DNA of 64,000 nt from Beroe ovata (GCA_946803715.1 CAMPET010000118.1:7631-71630), one strand, 5' to 3'. Shown: positions 51,840 to 64,000, counted from the first letter of the stretch. A program made the numbers and translations. The notes: generated by a model not told the origin, from the sequence alone.

Positions 51840-54000
51840 ATAATTTCAGAAAATAGCAATGATTAGTAACCTCTGTTTATGCACGATGTACATCTTAGTG
51901 AAGACAAATAAAACTAAGCTAAAAGCTTTATCCTGTCTGCAGACAGGTTACAGGTACCACATTTAGGATCCACTGTCAATCCATCTGTAAGACAGATTGC
52001 ACCAAATATATGAATCACAGTAGATTATAGAGCTGGGTTAATAATGTTACAAAGAGGTTGTTTCATTACGCTGGTGGGCGGTGTCATAGCTCTCCATTTT
52101 TTCACTTTCAAATGTTTGTCTAGTGTTTACACACAATAACTGAGAATCTTCAAGCATCAATATACAAACTAACTTTTCAAAATATATATAAGTATTAAGT
52201 ATTTCTAGCTCAAATCCCCAATTTTGAGTCCAAAAATCGACCTATACAATTTGCCAGATATCAAAAATAGAAATTAATCGTCAAAACAACAAAATTGCAA
52301 TATCATATGCTTCTTTGAAGGGAGTGCTACAGTGAGTATAGGCTCAGTAGGAGGGAGGAGAGTGAGTTCTAGCGATATACAGAGAGAATAGTTATATGCT
52401 CAGTTGTGGGGAGCAAAGTGAGTAATCAAGCGTGATCATTGGGAAACCCCCTCCCCTGGGCTGATTTCGTAATCTGTTAAGTGTTAACTGTAATATGCGA
52501 ATGAACCCTAAAGGAACAGTAAGGATCATACACAAATTATTTATTATCAAGATTTTTGCATTCTTTCCCCAATCCTTTAATTCCCTAATTGTTTAATCAT
52601 TGGCCATGAAACTCTTGACTTACGTCCCTAACAGCACAAGACCTATAATGATTCCCAGATAGTCATTTGTGGCTCAAGATGGATTAAATCCTTGATAGCT
52701 AGAGATTCAATCTTTTAGATCCATCTATAATTATCAGCAGTTTAATATCCCTTGCATTGAATTGAAGTGAATTATATTTTTACAGCACAATATTACAATG
52801 AATATTAGTATTATTTGGACTAATATTGTTAGTATAAACTGTCCTTGTTGTGAACATTTCAAAAGAACACTCACGACAGTACACTTCATTCATAGAAATT
52901 TCTCACAGCATTCCACTGATTGTTTCAGTAGTCCAATGAGATTCTCATTGGAGATCAGTTCTCTTGATATAACAATTGGACATCTACTTATTCTAACTGA
53001 ATACTGTGAAGTGTGAAGATATTAACCATTAACAGGACTAATAGATTTGTCAAAAATTAATTTTAGATGTATCTTTGCATTGCATGATGCCACACACTAC
53101 CACAGAAGAATATGTAATACAAACACACAGGCACTAACAGCATAGGGAATTGTGATCTCAGCTCAGGAAACAAAATGGATGTTTTCAACATGTACTGATA
53201 TGAGTAGATCTTTAAGATCATTCAAAGAATCTACTAAGTAGAGAAAGAAATAAGATAACACAGGCAAATGCTGGCACTTGCCACTTTGCAGCTTGTGACA
53301 GCAATATACAAGATCATGGCAATATATAAGGGATTGTTCACATATTAGGTAATCAAGATTTCGACATTTGAACCCCCTTCCCTAATCTTCCATAATCATG
53401 GCTCAAACCCCCCTCTCAGAAGGAAAATATTACGTGATCACATGCTTAATTTGCTTAAGTGGGAAATAAGAATTTGTATTAATCATTGTGAATTATTGTT
53501 ACTTATGTTGTAAAAGTGGTTATGTAATTCATTCTATTTATTTCTTTCATTTATATTTAAAATGGATTATATATCAGATATAATCTGCTCCTATTGTGAG
53601 GTCTACGGATAACTCTCTTCTTTGAACTCATTATTACTTCAATTAACGTCTGACTAGTGACTAGGTATATGAATTGAAAGTTTGTTAAACTAAATGAAAT
53701 ATAATAACGGAATGTTAAAAGGGTTAAGTACCCTGAAAAACTAGTACACACTTCTGGCTGTTTTCGTGATACGTGCTTGCCCTCACTGCGTTCATGCATT
53801 ATTGCACGTATCCCTCAGGCCAGAAGGTATTAATCGATTATAAGAGTCCACTGCAATAAGATAGCCATATTTAAAATGGAACATATTGGAAATCTGCCAC
53901 CATCAGGTTCTGGCCCTAAATTTTATATCTAAATACTTGTGTTAGAGCCTTTCAGCACTGGATATACTTACATTTTCCTTGTATCAATCAAAGTGATATT
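51840..54000. other. Gene-poor AT-rich region
   Basis: UBE2D 5' UTR intron and flanking DNA. Small ORFs (for example 52798-53016 and 53557-53799) have no recognisable content. A UBE2D non-coding first exon should lie here but could not be located. Confidence 0.45.
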
Positions 54001-54392
54001 CAAGAATTTGAAATTTCTGATAACGCACAGATGCAACAAGTGAAACAGTCGTTGTTAGTGAGTTAAAAACGTTTCAGTGTGACATACACCATTATCACAC
54101 TCACTCCCTTCATTGTAATTCGATATTGTCTACCAATTATGTGTTTCAATTATAGAATGTATTTGTATATTATGTGCATACACACGCCCGTATTTTGTTC
54201 ATAGCAATTTTCAATATTTGTCGTTTCATACTTATTTATTTATTTTGAATTTTTGATTATTGCAAATTTGATCACCAATAAAATATTTACAGAAATGAAG
54301 ATGGTGTATGTCACACTGAAACGTTTTTAACTCACTAACAACGACTGTTTCACTTGTTGCATCTGTGCGTTATCAGAAATTTCAAATTCTTG
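54001..54392. mobile_element. Foldback/MITE with perfect 92-bp inverted repeats
   Basis: The arm at 54001-54092 is the exact reverse complement of 54301-54392 (92 of 92 bases), enclosing a 208-bp AT-rich loop. Termini are CAAGAATTTG and CAAATTCTTG. A 12-bp direct repeat CAAAGTGATATT occurs just before the left arm and again about 45 bp after the right arm. No coding potential. The perfect arms suggest recent insertion or gene conversion between arms. Confidence 0.88.
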
Positions 54393-55098
54393 ATTTCTCA
54401 TGCGGCTGCTACAAAACACCCCACTACTCCAACTCAACAAAGTGATATTGATACTTAAATTGTAAAAGAGGTTGATAAGAATTTGAAATCCTTCCTATAC
54501 TTAATGACCTGATATAACATCTGTCCTCTGGCATCCATTTCTGAGTAATTTGGTACAAATTTCTTAGGATTTCTCCCTCCTACCGGCTACAACACAACAC
54601 AGTCTTTCACCAGTGAGGGAAGGGAGTGACGCATATGTGTACACATCAATGCCAATGGGGGCTAAAATATAAAGACACACTTTACAGTGAAAATTGCATT
54701 TATCTCCCTTCCACTGCAACTTGGATAAAAGATGGAAGTTGGCATTCCAATTTGACAAGTTTTTGATGCAGTGAAAACTGAAACACGGCCAGAATTTTAA
54801 CACAGCAAGTTTGCAAACACAGTGGTGACTGGTGAATGGAAACCCCCAAGCAGAAAACTGAAACCAAGTAAAGATGAATTAGTCTGCAATCTTTAGTTTT
54901 CAAAGATATACAAATTACAAAAGTTCACAGACGTTCGCTGCATAATTGTTCTGCAGTTGACCGCGAGATCCCTGTTGTCAGATTTCATCTGACCTCAGTT
55001 TCTCGCGCGCGGCGCGCGCGCCTTCATCGAAGGCCGAACTGTTTCGGCCTTCGANATCAGAAAGAATCAAAAATGAGTTAGATTGAATGAGCATCTAA
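54393..55098. other. AT-rich spacer ending in a hairpin at an N
   Basis: No gene recognised. A perfect 12-bp stem, TCGAAGGCCGAA with TTCGGCCTTCGA around a 4-nt loop, sits at 55027-55054 and directly abuts the N at 55055. A GC-rich CGCGCGCGGCGCGCGCG stretch precedes it. Confidence 0.5.
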
Positions 55099-55099
55099 A

Positions 55100-55415
55100 T
55101 TGAAACGTTTCAAAACAAAGGAACGACGAAATGAAGCGCATCCGTACGCGCGCATCTAGTTCGCACGTGCAAGTCCTTAATCGCATAGCAACGGTGTAAA
55201 TGCAAATTTCTGCTACACCGTATATTTGATTTTTTGCATCTTTTTTCAAAACTTCCGACGCCGATAACAGAAAATCTAAGACCTAAATCAAAAATCCGAA
55301 TCATTTTTTCTACCACCTTGCAAAAAATCCCGGTGTTTTAACTCCATTTGGTCGAGTTATTTGCAAACAGCGGAACCAATTTCACACTTCGCCTTATTCC
55401 TTTATATTATAGATA
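55100..55415. mobile_element. Helitron-like element, 3' part
   Basis: Closely matches 16480-16826, the 3' part of the insertion in copy B, including the same terminus CCTTTATATTATAGA followed by T. The 5' part is lost or lies beyond the N at 55055. Confidence 0.65.
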
Positions 55416-55466
55416 ATATTTCGTACGATTTCTTTTTACCCTTGCCTGTGTGATTTATATCCCTAA

Positions 55467-55688
55467 CTTGTAGGGTTTTCCGGCCTACCGTCGTTGCCGC
55501 GCAATTGTTACTCCGCCAGACGGAATTTATTTGTCAGCGAGGTAGGGAGATGTCTCAAAAGAATCTTTCTTTTCTGAAATATATCTTTTCATGAAGTAAG
55601 AGGGTAGAGAGAAATTTACAATTTAACCCCTGACAAGGAAGGAATTATAATAATTGCTTAGCGCCGAGAGTAGGGAAAACCCTATAAG
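55467..55688. mobile_element. MITE related to the 100-bp TIR element
   Basis: Ends CTTGTAGGGTTTTCC and GGGAAAACCCTATAAG are inverted repeats with one mismatch and resemble the TIRs at 16976-17075. No clear target duplication was found. Confidence 0.55.
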
Positions 55689-55699
55689 CCAGACAGAAT

Positions 55700-56699
55700 A
55701 TGGATAAAAATAACGAAAAAGTAATGTAGGCAGCATTCTGGCATTTTGGCATAAAGTAAATTTGAAATCTGGGCAATCTTTGCAAAAATGTAACAATTAC
55801 ATGAACAGTGAAGACAGTACAACACGATTGTTTCTTAATTTATAATAGGACAACTTCAAATTAGAAAAGCTCAAATAGAATCTGTTAAATGTGCTTTGCT
55901 TTTGAAGAATTGCCCCTTCTATGATTGTATATTTTCTGTTGATTTAAATATATGTAAACTGGGTCATCATCTAATGTGTAATGTTGTTGGTAATTTGATT
56001 GATATTGACATGTGTGAGCAAAATGAATAAAACATCATTAATGGCATGTTTTGTAAAAGGTCTTGGGTCACATGTGGCCTGAGTGAGAGACCTAAAATTC
56101 TGATTTAAATATAACAAGTGTTTACTGTATATAATGGCAATGCTAGGCTGCTGGTGTATGGTGATCAGAAAATCATTCAGTCATGTGCAAGGTATGAATT
56201 TAAGTAATCTTACAACTTTGACTGGGTTTCATGTTCGTGTCCATGTCCTCCAGTGATATGACCAATCCATATCACTTATGTTGCCATTTAGAAACTGAAA
56301 TTCCACATCCAGTCAGCATCTACAAGCAAAAGGAATGCATGTTCCATAAATGCAGGGGTACAGGGTACTATTAGGACTACAAATCATGGACACTCCTTAG
56401 TTCAAGCTTGCACATGCTCAATGATTCAAAGTGGTCAGATACTTGTGTCCCAAAATTACCCCATGCAGTATGACCTATTTATGCTTATTGCTTATATTAT
56501 GCTCTAAGTCCCTAAATAAAGTGAATGTATATGTTGTGCCCTCTTGCAGAGTGGTCTCCACTAGTAACACTCCATAAGTATAGTTTAACATGCTTAAAAT
56601 TGCAGATGGGAGCACATTCTCACTATCAAAAGACCACTGTAATGCAACCATTACTCTGAAAAACCCCTCTCATCCTGCCCCCTCTATTATCTAGATAGA
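55700..56699. other. Intergenic, nothing recognised
   Basis: AT-rich 5' flank of the ankyrin gene without further features. Confidence 0.45.
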
Positions 56700-58175
56700 A
56701 TGGGTAAAGATCTGATAATTGCTTGTGCAGTTGGAGACATGCAGTGGATACAGCTTTGTTTGGAGAAAGGTGCTTGCCCAACATACATGAATGAAGAGGT
56801 TAGTTTTTGTAAAGAGGTTATATTTTCCAAAAATAGAGTATCAAACTCACTCCCTGTTCTCCTCTGTTTCTCACTGACATTGTGCAAAAGATTGAAAACT
56901 CTCGTGTGCAAATCAAAATATAGCATGATCATTCCTTGTTTATGAACCTTTTCTTGTGTTTGATCACAAATACGTGATGATTAAGTTATTGCATACTTAT
57001 TGACTTCCCCTTGACCTCCACTAAGCACGACTGTAATCAAAATATGCTCATCGAATGCAATTGACAGAATTATGATGCTTCTCAAAACCGAGCATATTTG
57101 TGGCAAGTTTAACATTCTTGCTTCGTCTCTTATAGGCTTCTTTATCTTCATTCTACAGTCATTTCTCAACTTCTGTAGCATACAATATGTTTCTCCTGAT
57201 AAACCTGATATTTCTTGATTTTTCCCATAAAGTTGTTCCACACTTGGAGGGGATATTCACCTTATCATCTTTCAGCACATAGTCTTGGCAGTTGTAATCA
57301 TAATGATCGTAATGATTGTAATCATAATGATCGTGATCTTATCAATATTCCATTCATCAAATGAGGAATAAAACAAAACAAAAGGTTCTTTGAACTGAAT
57401 TATTTTATTTTATTATAGACCAGTCACCACGCTCTACACAATATGATACTAGGTCCCTCGGACTCTCGCCATAAGTTGTATCATAAGCTAAATGATAAAA
57501 ATGGTTAGGATCTCAGGAAGGCAGAGACCTTGAAAGGGGAGAATATAGTAACTGTAAAGTAAGGCGATATTATGGACTCAAGCTAACAAAAAAGAAAAGG
57601 AGAGTGATACCGGCCAAAACATTAAACATTAAATTTGCAACAAACAAAGTACCTCTTTAGTAGAGGAGAAATCAATCATCTTGTAACCTTATATCTATTC
57701 AGTCCAACTAAATCGGCTTTGGTTGTGAATATGAAGCAATCTTCGACTCTATCTAAATCTAATGGATTCACTGACTTAACGACTCCAAAGTCAAAGTTCA
57801 AGAGTTTATCCCCAAAGTTTTCTGGATGCTTATCCATAATATGCATTGAGAGTGCCGATTGATCAAATTTCTGAACTTTAAATTTATCTCTATGACCATT
57901 ACATCTACTCATAAGAGAGTTGAGAGTCTGACCTATATAAAAATTGTCCGAGTTCTGATTACCGTGGGTCCTGCAATGCCTACAAATTGCAACATANNNN
58001 NNNNNNNNNNNNNNNNNNNNNNNNNNNNNNNNNNNNNNNNNNNNNNNNNNNNNNNNNNNNNNNNNNNNNNNNNNNNNNNNNNNNNNNNNNNNNNNNNNNN
58101 NNNNNNNNNNNNNNNNNNNNNNNNNNNNNNNNNNNNNNNNNNNNNNNNNNNNNNNNNNNNNNNNACGCACACACA

Positions 58176-58206
<31 letters not shown>

Positions 58207-61200
58207 GTCACACACACACACACATTTATCTTGTCACCATGGCAACACTTTGGCAAGATCCTCCGGGGGCAGGAAGATGCTATGTTTGTCATCATGTGAG
58301 ATTCATATTATTATAGCAGCTGCTGCTATTTATAAAGGAGTTCCTCCTGTATGTGAATACTAATCATAGCATCGAGTTTAAACTGAACGTCCTACTTCCT
58401 TCAGCTACCAACTAACAGATCATGTTGAAAACAATAGAGCAATATTCTCTAAGAAAGAGAGAGAGAGAGACTTCATTTCCAATGCTAGTGATAGGGAGGA
58501 TGATTACTCTCTTTGTGGGAAGGCAAATGAATCCACGATGATCAGTGCAATCATTACATCACAATCAGTCTTTGTGTAAAATCATTATTTTTTTCTATCT
58601 ACGATATTCCTATTCTGCAATATTCCTATTCTGCAATATTACATATGCAGCAGTGTCGAAGTGTTGCTATGTCAGAGTCAGTTTGATGACGTCACTAGTA
58701 GCTAGCCGCGTATTGTAAGTAGGAAGGGAGGAAATGGATGATTTGCCCGTTTAGAGGGGAGTATTAGAGGAGAATAGGACGAAGGAGGAGATCTGTTATT
58801 CGAAAGTTCAAATTGAGTCAGTACATACGAGAATTTCTCTTGTTTATTACGACGCAAGTTTGTTTTCATCAAGAAACTTAAGTTGCATACATGGTTTGTT
58901 TCATCATGCCTTTGAAGGGAGCTTGCTTTTATATAACTTGAAGCTTGTTTGTTTTGTGTTCGTTGCACATGTTGAGTTGTTTGTGAATCGTGAAACATGT
59001 TTCCACTTCGTTATTTTATCAGAATGCCTGATAGGTAACTGTTTATGGTGACAAAATCCTCCACAAACTTCTCTGAATCGGATTCTTCCGCTGAACCATG
59101 TATTGTACCATGATTTCTCTCTCTCTACCAATTGTTCATTCTGTTATAGGTGACTTCTGAACATGAACTATATGTACATGACCTGTACACTTGATGAGAA
59201 GAAGGTATGTTGATTGTTTGTGTTTCCATAGCAACACCGTGTCTTTTCACGTTTGTGAATGTGTGTTTGTGAATGTGTGTCCGTGTTTGATGGAGGCATT
59301 TCATTCTAACATTGGATTCATTAATGGCAGCGAAGTTTCAGATAAATGCATTCACAATGCTGGGTATTTAGTGCGTCTTATGATACTAACGGGATTCCCC
59401 ATCAAGAAAAATTCTATACAGTCCTTTTGGATAACCGTGTTTAGTAGCCTATCTCCCGTGACCGACACATACACACAGACGCAGACATGCACAGACACTG
59501 ACACACAAACTCACATACACAGACACAGACATGCACACACACACACAAACACAGACACAAACACACGCACACAGACAAACATTCATTAGGTATTGTTGTC
59601 TTACATAGGTATTCTGCTAAATGCATACAGAGTCATTACCCATGCAGCAAAGGAGCGATGCAGCTATTAATAGCATCATATGTGTTAGGAGGACAGGAGG
59701 TCATTATCTCATTATTTATCCTCGGCGTATGTAGATAGTGAAAACCATTCACCCACAAACTCATTATTACCGTTCCGCATTTTTCCATTTATTTTGATCC
59801 TATCCTCGGATTATCTGAAAACATATTCCCTTCCCAAACACTAGTTACGTTTTACAAAAGGCATAGGAGCATTGCTAAAATTGTATGATTTCTTAACAAG
59901 AAAGTGTCAGACAATGTATCTTCATTTCTTACTACTTTTCCATTTCCATATTTGAATTTCCTTATAGGAGTGGTTTACTACGTCATTCCCTTGTCAGGGC
60001 TGGAGTGCACTTCACATGGCTGCAATGAATGGCAAGTTGGAATGCATCAAATTCCTAGTGGAGAATCTGCACATTGACCCTGACATCAACAGTAAAACTG
60101 GTAACAACACGTGCATGTTGACACACTGATAAGCACAGGTTGACACCTGTTGATACCACTCACCCATATTGACACCGCAGGTTGGACACCACTTCATCTG
60201 GCTAGCAGAAGTAAGCCAGAGAGCGCTGCTATTGATTGTGTCAACTATCTCATCGCTAAGGGAGCAGACACTAACAAGTAATAAACACTGTTTAATGTTA
60301 CCTGTCGACTACAACTGTGAAGTGTACTTTACTGTGTTCAGTGTGCTTTGGTTTACGATGCTTTGGTTTACAAATTACTGTGTACTCACTGTAGTCACTA
60401 AAGCTGTTTACTGTACACTTGTCATGACTAACTGTTGGCTCACTCTCACAGGACAAATGAGATGGGAATTAGCAGCGTGCATCAGGCAGTCTCTGCTAAC
60501 AACTTGCAGTGTGTTAAATGTCTTGTGAAGAATGGGGCGACAGTCACACACACGGACAAACGTGGCTTATCACCACTTGACGTTGCTAAGGTATTCGTGT
60601 GTGTGTGTGTGTGTGTGTGGCGATATTTGTGGGGGCCAACATGTTTTCCATACTCACATTACCATGCTAACTGCATTATCATGATATTATGGTATAGATT
60701 AGTTTTATACGGCACGCGCGGCAACTAAATGCTATTTTCTTGGACAAAGGCCCTGCAAACGTATCATGAATGACAATATTTTACGAGCAGCGCGCGTGGG
60801 AAAATTCGCCATCTCGATATTTCACGTTCCATTTTCCAGGTCTGGGGTCATACCGAATGTTCGAAATACTTGGAGAACGTGATTTGGAACAACAAGAAGG
60901 AAGAAGAAGAGAAGAGACGGAGACGCTGGGTTACAGAACACAAGAAAATGTTGGATCACGAAATTAAGAAGTACGTTGAAGCGAAGACATCTGAAAAAGT
61001 ACAGGATGCCTACAAATCGTGGATAGATCGGAAACAGTTGACAAGCCCGCGGCTTCCCGGTCACTGTGAGGCGAGAGCTAAATCTCTGACATGTTACAAC
61101 GAGGAAACAATTCACGATTTCCACAAGAGGAAACTGTCACAGAAACTCCGGGCCGCTACAAAACCCGCCATCCCAATTTCCCCACCCAGCTCGAGACAGA

Positions 61201-61895
61201 CATTCGAGAGAGTGAGGAAAATACAGGAACTGAGGAACATGTTGGTGTCTCGTGAGGATAAGCCAGAAGTTCACAAGAAACGAGATTCCAAACCCCCTTC
61301 CTCATCGTCACCTAGCATTACCAGAAGAAGTTCCCTTGTGAAACAACCGAGCATTCAACGATCTAAGACCCCGGAAGATCTTGTTATCCGATCATACAGG
61401 ATTACCAAGATAAACGACCAGAAACCCGCCACTCCCCCTCTACCCACTTCCCCGCCTGCTGTACCCACTCGAGACCCGGATAGGAAGCGCAAAAAACGCC
61501 GGAAACCACGCGTCCCCTCTTCGGACACGCCCTTCACTACAACATTCGAACTGAAGGTAGACAACTATTTCAAAGATCCCTCGCCCCCTCCCTGTTCCAT
61601 CACTCCGGATTCTGGGTTTAGTGAGGGTGTTCTGTCACCACAACCCAAAGCGGTGTTGACACCTGACACCACAAAACTGGAGGTGGAGTCAGTGTACTCG
61701 GATATCGAAACACCGCTCGAGAAACAGGGGGCGGAGGAGAATGTTCTAGAAAAGTCGGCGGTCAACAAGACAGTGCGGTTCAGCGAAGATATCTTCTATG
61801 ACACGGACGTTACACAATCCCATTCACTGTCGCGCAATTCCAGTGATAGCCCCCCAAGAAGCTGTATCAAGATGAGGAACGTACATAGCGGCTAG
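56700..61895 (+). CDS. Ankyrin-repeat protein, ANKRD53-like, 5 exons
   Basis: Exons 56700-56798, 59998-60100, 60181-60277, 60452-60590, 60840-61895 join in phase to 497 residues. Residues 1-150 form about four ankyrin repeats (LIIACAVGDMQWIQLCLEKGA; GWSALHMAAMNGKLECIKFLVE; GWTPLHLASRSK; GISSVHQAVSANNLQCVKCLVKNGA). A Glu/Lys/Arg coiled-coil stretch (NKKEEEEKRRRRWVTEHKK) follows, then a long Ser/Pro- and Arg/Lys-rich, probably disordered tail with RKRKKRRKPR. This layout resembles ANKRD53, a spindle-associated protein, but the tail could not be aligned from memory, so the name is tentative. Intron 1 (3.2 kb) contains a Penelope-type fragment on the opposite strand and a gap of N. The last exon carries over two thirds of the protein. 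Confidence 0.8.
57676..57996 (-). mobile_element. Penelope-like retroelement, GIY-YIG endonuclease fragment
   Basis: The minus strand encodes about 105 residues ending in a stop, cut upstream by the N gap at 57997. Visible are a CRHC motif, NFYIGQTLNSLMSRCNGHRD (the YIG strand and the Arg-bearing helix of GIY-YIG nucleases), and DRVEDCFIFTTK with the candidate metal-binding Glu. A GIY-YIG domain at the C-terminus is typical of Penelope-like elements. The frame is open, so the insertion may be fairly young, but the reverse transcriptase is not visible. Confidence 0.7.
57997..58224. repeat. Assembly gap and (CA)n microsatellite
   Basis: 168 N followed by a CA run in the first intron of the ankyrin gene. 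Frames called across it are not real. Confidence 0.95.
59461..59586. repeat. (ACACAG/CACA)n low-complexity array
   Basis: Irregular CA-rich array with ACAGACAC-type units in intron 1 of the ankyrin gene, about 410 bp before its second exon. Confidence 0.85.
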
Positions 61896-62261
61896 GACTA
61901 TTCCCATAGTGACTCCTCACTTTGTATCGATATGCTTTTGAGTTATGTTTTTAGTTATGCTATGCTTCAGGTTAGTTGCATTGTTTGGTTTAAGATTGAG
62001 TGTTTGATAGTATCGGTAGATATAATATCGTGATATTTCAACCTGTATAAAGTGTAAGAATTTTAAGTAAAATTATTCAAACTTGATAATTTAGTATCCA
62101 ACATTATACCTCTTAGTTCATCCTGCCAGTGCCACTAAAATCTTAGTATCCTCTCGAATCGAATTCAAATTTATTTATTGATCAAAATATTATTCAAAAC
62201 CCCATGTAATTATCCAAACACAATATTTTCTTCGTATATATCTCCCATAACCACATCCCAT
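61896..62261. other. Space between convergent ankyrin gene and GPCR
   Basis: Probable 3' UTRs of both genes; no other feature. Confidence 0.5.
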
Positions 62262-63106
62262 CTAGTTGTTGTATATGGTGTTCATGTCCTCTACTGCCCC
62301 GTCATCCAAATAAGTCCGGGACTCATTCCTCTCCACTATCACCTCCTCATCGCCTCCTCCCCCTCCTCCCCTCTGCAGTGGGAGTGTCATGGTCCGGGTC
62401 CTGAACCGCTGGACCACGCTCCGTATGATGTCCCCACAGCTCTTGCCGTTGAACCTCATAGACCGGAACCCGTAGATAACGGGGTTGAGAATGACGGATG
62501 TGTAGAAGAAGCAGAAGACGAAGCTGCTCCACCCCGTCAGCCTGATATCGCGCCATGACACGATAAAGTAGGGGAGCCAAGTCAGAGTGAATGTCAGTAT
62601 CACTATCACACCTATGAAACATGTGAGTAGTTGGAACAGAATATAATTTGGGGTATTGTGTCTGTGGACCATTGGGTGTTAACTAAGAACTTGCTGTGAT
62701 TTGCATGTCTGTGTGCCTGTCTGTGCTTGTCTGTTTTTGGGGTTCATGTCCTGTTTGGTGGCGTACTGTACCTGTCTTGAGGAATTTCCACCACTGTTTA
62801 TCCTGGAAGCCATTCCCTCTGCGACACACGTAGAATATAATCAGTCCCCACGACATGAGGTGGATCTTATGGGAGAGAGAGAGGGGGTGGGAGACGTGTG
62901 TACTGTGTATGTAAGTAAGTTAGTGTGAAATGGGGGTAGTGTCACTCTTAGCAATACGGCAAGTGTGCTCTTCGTTCATACTAAGGTGTCAGGTGTGGAT
63001 TCATTGACAGAGATACCAGCAAAGGCAGTCCAAAGAAGACAGATGAGTTTTCCCTCGCGATGTACGCTTCTAGCTCCCCAGTGACAGTGCATCTCCGTAT
63101 GGTGTC
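62262..63106 (-). CDS. Class A (rhodopsin-like) GPCR, last three exons, copy 1
   Basis: Exons 63106-63017, 62865-62772 and 62611-62262 join in phase. The first carries extracellular loop 2 with RRCTVTGELEAYI (the Cys of the conserved disulphide) and the start of TM5 (SSVFFGLPLL). The second completes TM5 and loop 3 (SWGLIIFYVCRR). The third has TM6 FTLTWLPYFIV with the WxP motif, TM7 SVILNPVIYGFRSM with NPxxY, and a short tail with a run of six Gly. Ligand class cannot be told. Upstream exons for TM1-4 are outside or replaced by copy 2. The stop at 62264-62262 is convergent with the ankyrin gene. Confidence 0.85.
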
Positions 63107-63219
63107 CTGAGGAAGTGTTCATGCCCAAAAATAAACTCATCTGGATTCTGGGTGATTAAGATTGTACAATGAACAATTTTCTATGTACAATGTACTATTT
63201 GTATGGCTCTCACCTCATN

Positions 63220-63884
63220 CATAGACCGGAACCCGTAGATAACGGGGTTGAGTATGACGGATGTGTAGAAGAAGCAGAAGACGAAGCTGCTCCATCCCGT
63301 CAGCCTGATATCACGCCATGATACGATAAAGTAGGGGAGCCAAGTCAGAGTGAATGTCAGTATCACTATCACACCTAGAAAAGATGTGAGTAGTTGGAAC
63401 AGAATATAATTACGGGTATTGTGTCTGTGGACCTTTGGGTGTCTGTTAACTAAGAACTTGCTATGATTTGCATGTCTGTGTGCCTGTCTGTGATTGTCTG
63501 TTTCTGGGGTTCATGTCCATTGTCCAATTTGGTGGCGTACTAACTGTACCTGTCTTGAGGAATTTCCACCACTGTTTATCCTGGAAGCCATTCCCTCGGC
63601 GACACACGTAGAATATAATCAGTCCCCACGACATGAGGTGGATCTTATGGGAGAGAGAGAGGGTGGGAGACGTGTGTACTGTGTATGTAAGTAGTGTGAA
63701 ATGGGGGTAGTGTCACTCTTAGCAATACGGCAAGTGTGCTCTTCGTTCATACTAGGGTGTCAGCTGTGGAATGTGGATTCATTGACAGAGATACCAGTAA
63801 AGGCAGTCCAAAGAAGACAGATGAGTTTTCCCTGGCAATGTACGCTTCTAGCTCCCCAGTGACAGTGCATCTCCGTATGGTGTC
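63220..63884 (-). pseudogene. Second copy of the GPCR exons, truncated at an N
   Basis: Exons 63884-63795, 63643-63550 and 63374-63220 repeat the three exons of copy 1 at an offset of about 770 bp, with near-identical introns. The last exon is cut by the N at 63219 right after YGFRSM in TM7, so the C-terminal tail is missing. Splice sites are intact. It is either the alternative haplotype placed in tandem or a partial duplication. Confidence 0.75.
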
Positions 63885-64000
63885 CTGAGGAATTGTTCAT
63901 ACCCAAAAATAATCTCATCTGGATTCTGGGTGATAACGATTGTACAATGTATAATTTTCCATGTACAATGTACTATTTGTATGGCTCTCACCTCATAGTT

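Noticed and set aside
57859-58316. ORFs spanning the second run of N
   Set aside because: Apart from the minus-strand GIY-YIG part ending at 57996, they are CA-repeat translations through a gap.
58702-59131. Minus-strand ORFs in the ankyrin gene's first intron
   Set aside because: No motif found and not in a plausible position to encode the Penelope reverse transcriptase.

Overview
The window is nuclear DNA of an animal. It holds split genes with GT-AG introns, AT-rich spacers, many CA/TG microsatellites, assembly gaps, and eukaryote-only families (Erlin, ACTR1, COP9 signalosome subunit 1, MCM7, CDKL kinase, UBE2D, Penelope-type endonuclease). The proteins are clearly animal-like but several are divergent (CSN1, the ankyrin protein, a 1001-residue protein I cannot name). 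That fits an early-branching invertebrate, possibly a ctenophore, but the sequence alone does not prove it.

Layout. 1-2759 (+): 3' part of an armadillo-repeat gene, meeting tail to tail an Erlin gene (2879-4732, -). 5390-7343 (-): a complete cytochrome P450. 7797-19174: two near-identical copies of a block carrying a LINE relic and RNASEH2A. Copy A stops at a single N in exon 3; copy B is complete (17923-19174). Between them lies a 5-kb macrosatellite of about 2.5 units of 1.94 kb. Copy B carries two transposon insertions for which copy A gives the empty sites. 19532-20536 (+): intronless SLC35G/EamA-type transporter. 21009-23801 (+): 11-exon CSN1. 24749-28579 (-): nine-exon unidentified gene. 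28.7-35.2 kb: repeat-rich, with a small mitochondrial-type ORF and a 2.5-kb Helitron-like element. 35335-38054: intronless CDKL1/4 kinase and ethanolamine kinase. 38770-41042 (+): MCM7. 41949-47041 (+): ACTR1. 48755-51808 (-): UBE2D with two alternative last exons. 51.8-56.7 kb: gene-poor, with a perfect 92-bp foldback. 56700-61895 (+): ankyrin-repeat gene with a Penelope fragment in intron 1. 62262-63884 (-): 3' exons of a class A GPCR, present twice.

The genes do not form one pathway. They are mostly housekeeping: replication and genome upkeep (MCM7, RNASEH2A), ubiquitin/cullin control (UBE2D, CSN1, Erlin), dynein transport (ACTR1) and phospholipid synthesis (ethanolamine kinase). Exon coordinates were derived by hand from splice consensus and homology; for the genes described as complete the exon lengths sum to an intact reading frame. 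Individual boundaries may be off by a base or a codon.

The most interesting points are the equal-length, same-phase alternative terminal exons of UBE2D, the nested macrosatellite, the mobile elements dated by empty and filled sites, the unidentified nuclear-type protein, and perfect palindromic transcription-factor sites at CSN1, ACTR1 and Erlin. Several single Ns sit exactly at ends of local duplications, so some 'duplications' may be haplotype artefacts of assembly. I saw no clear evidence of a wholly new multi-gene system.
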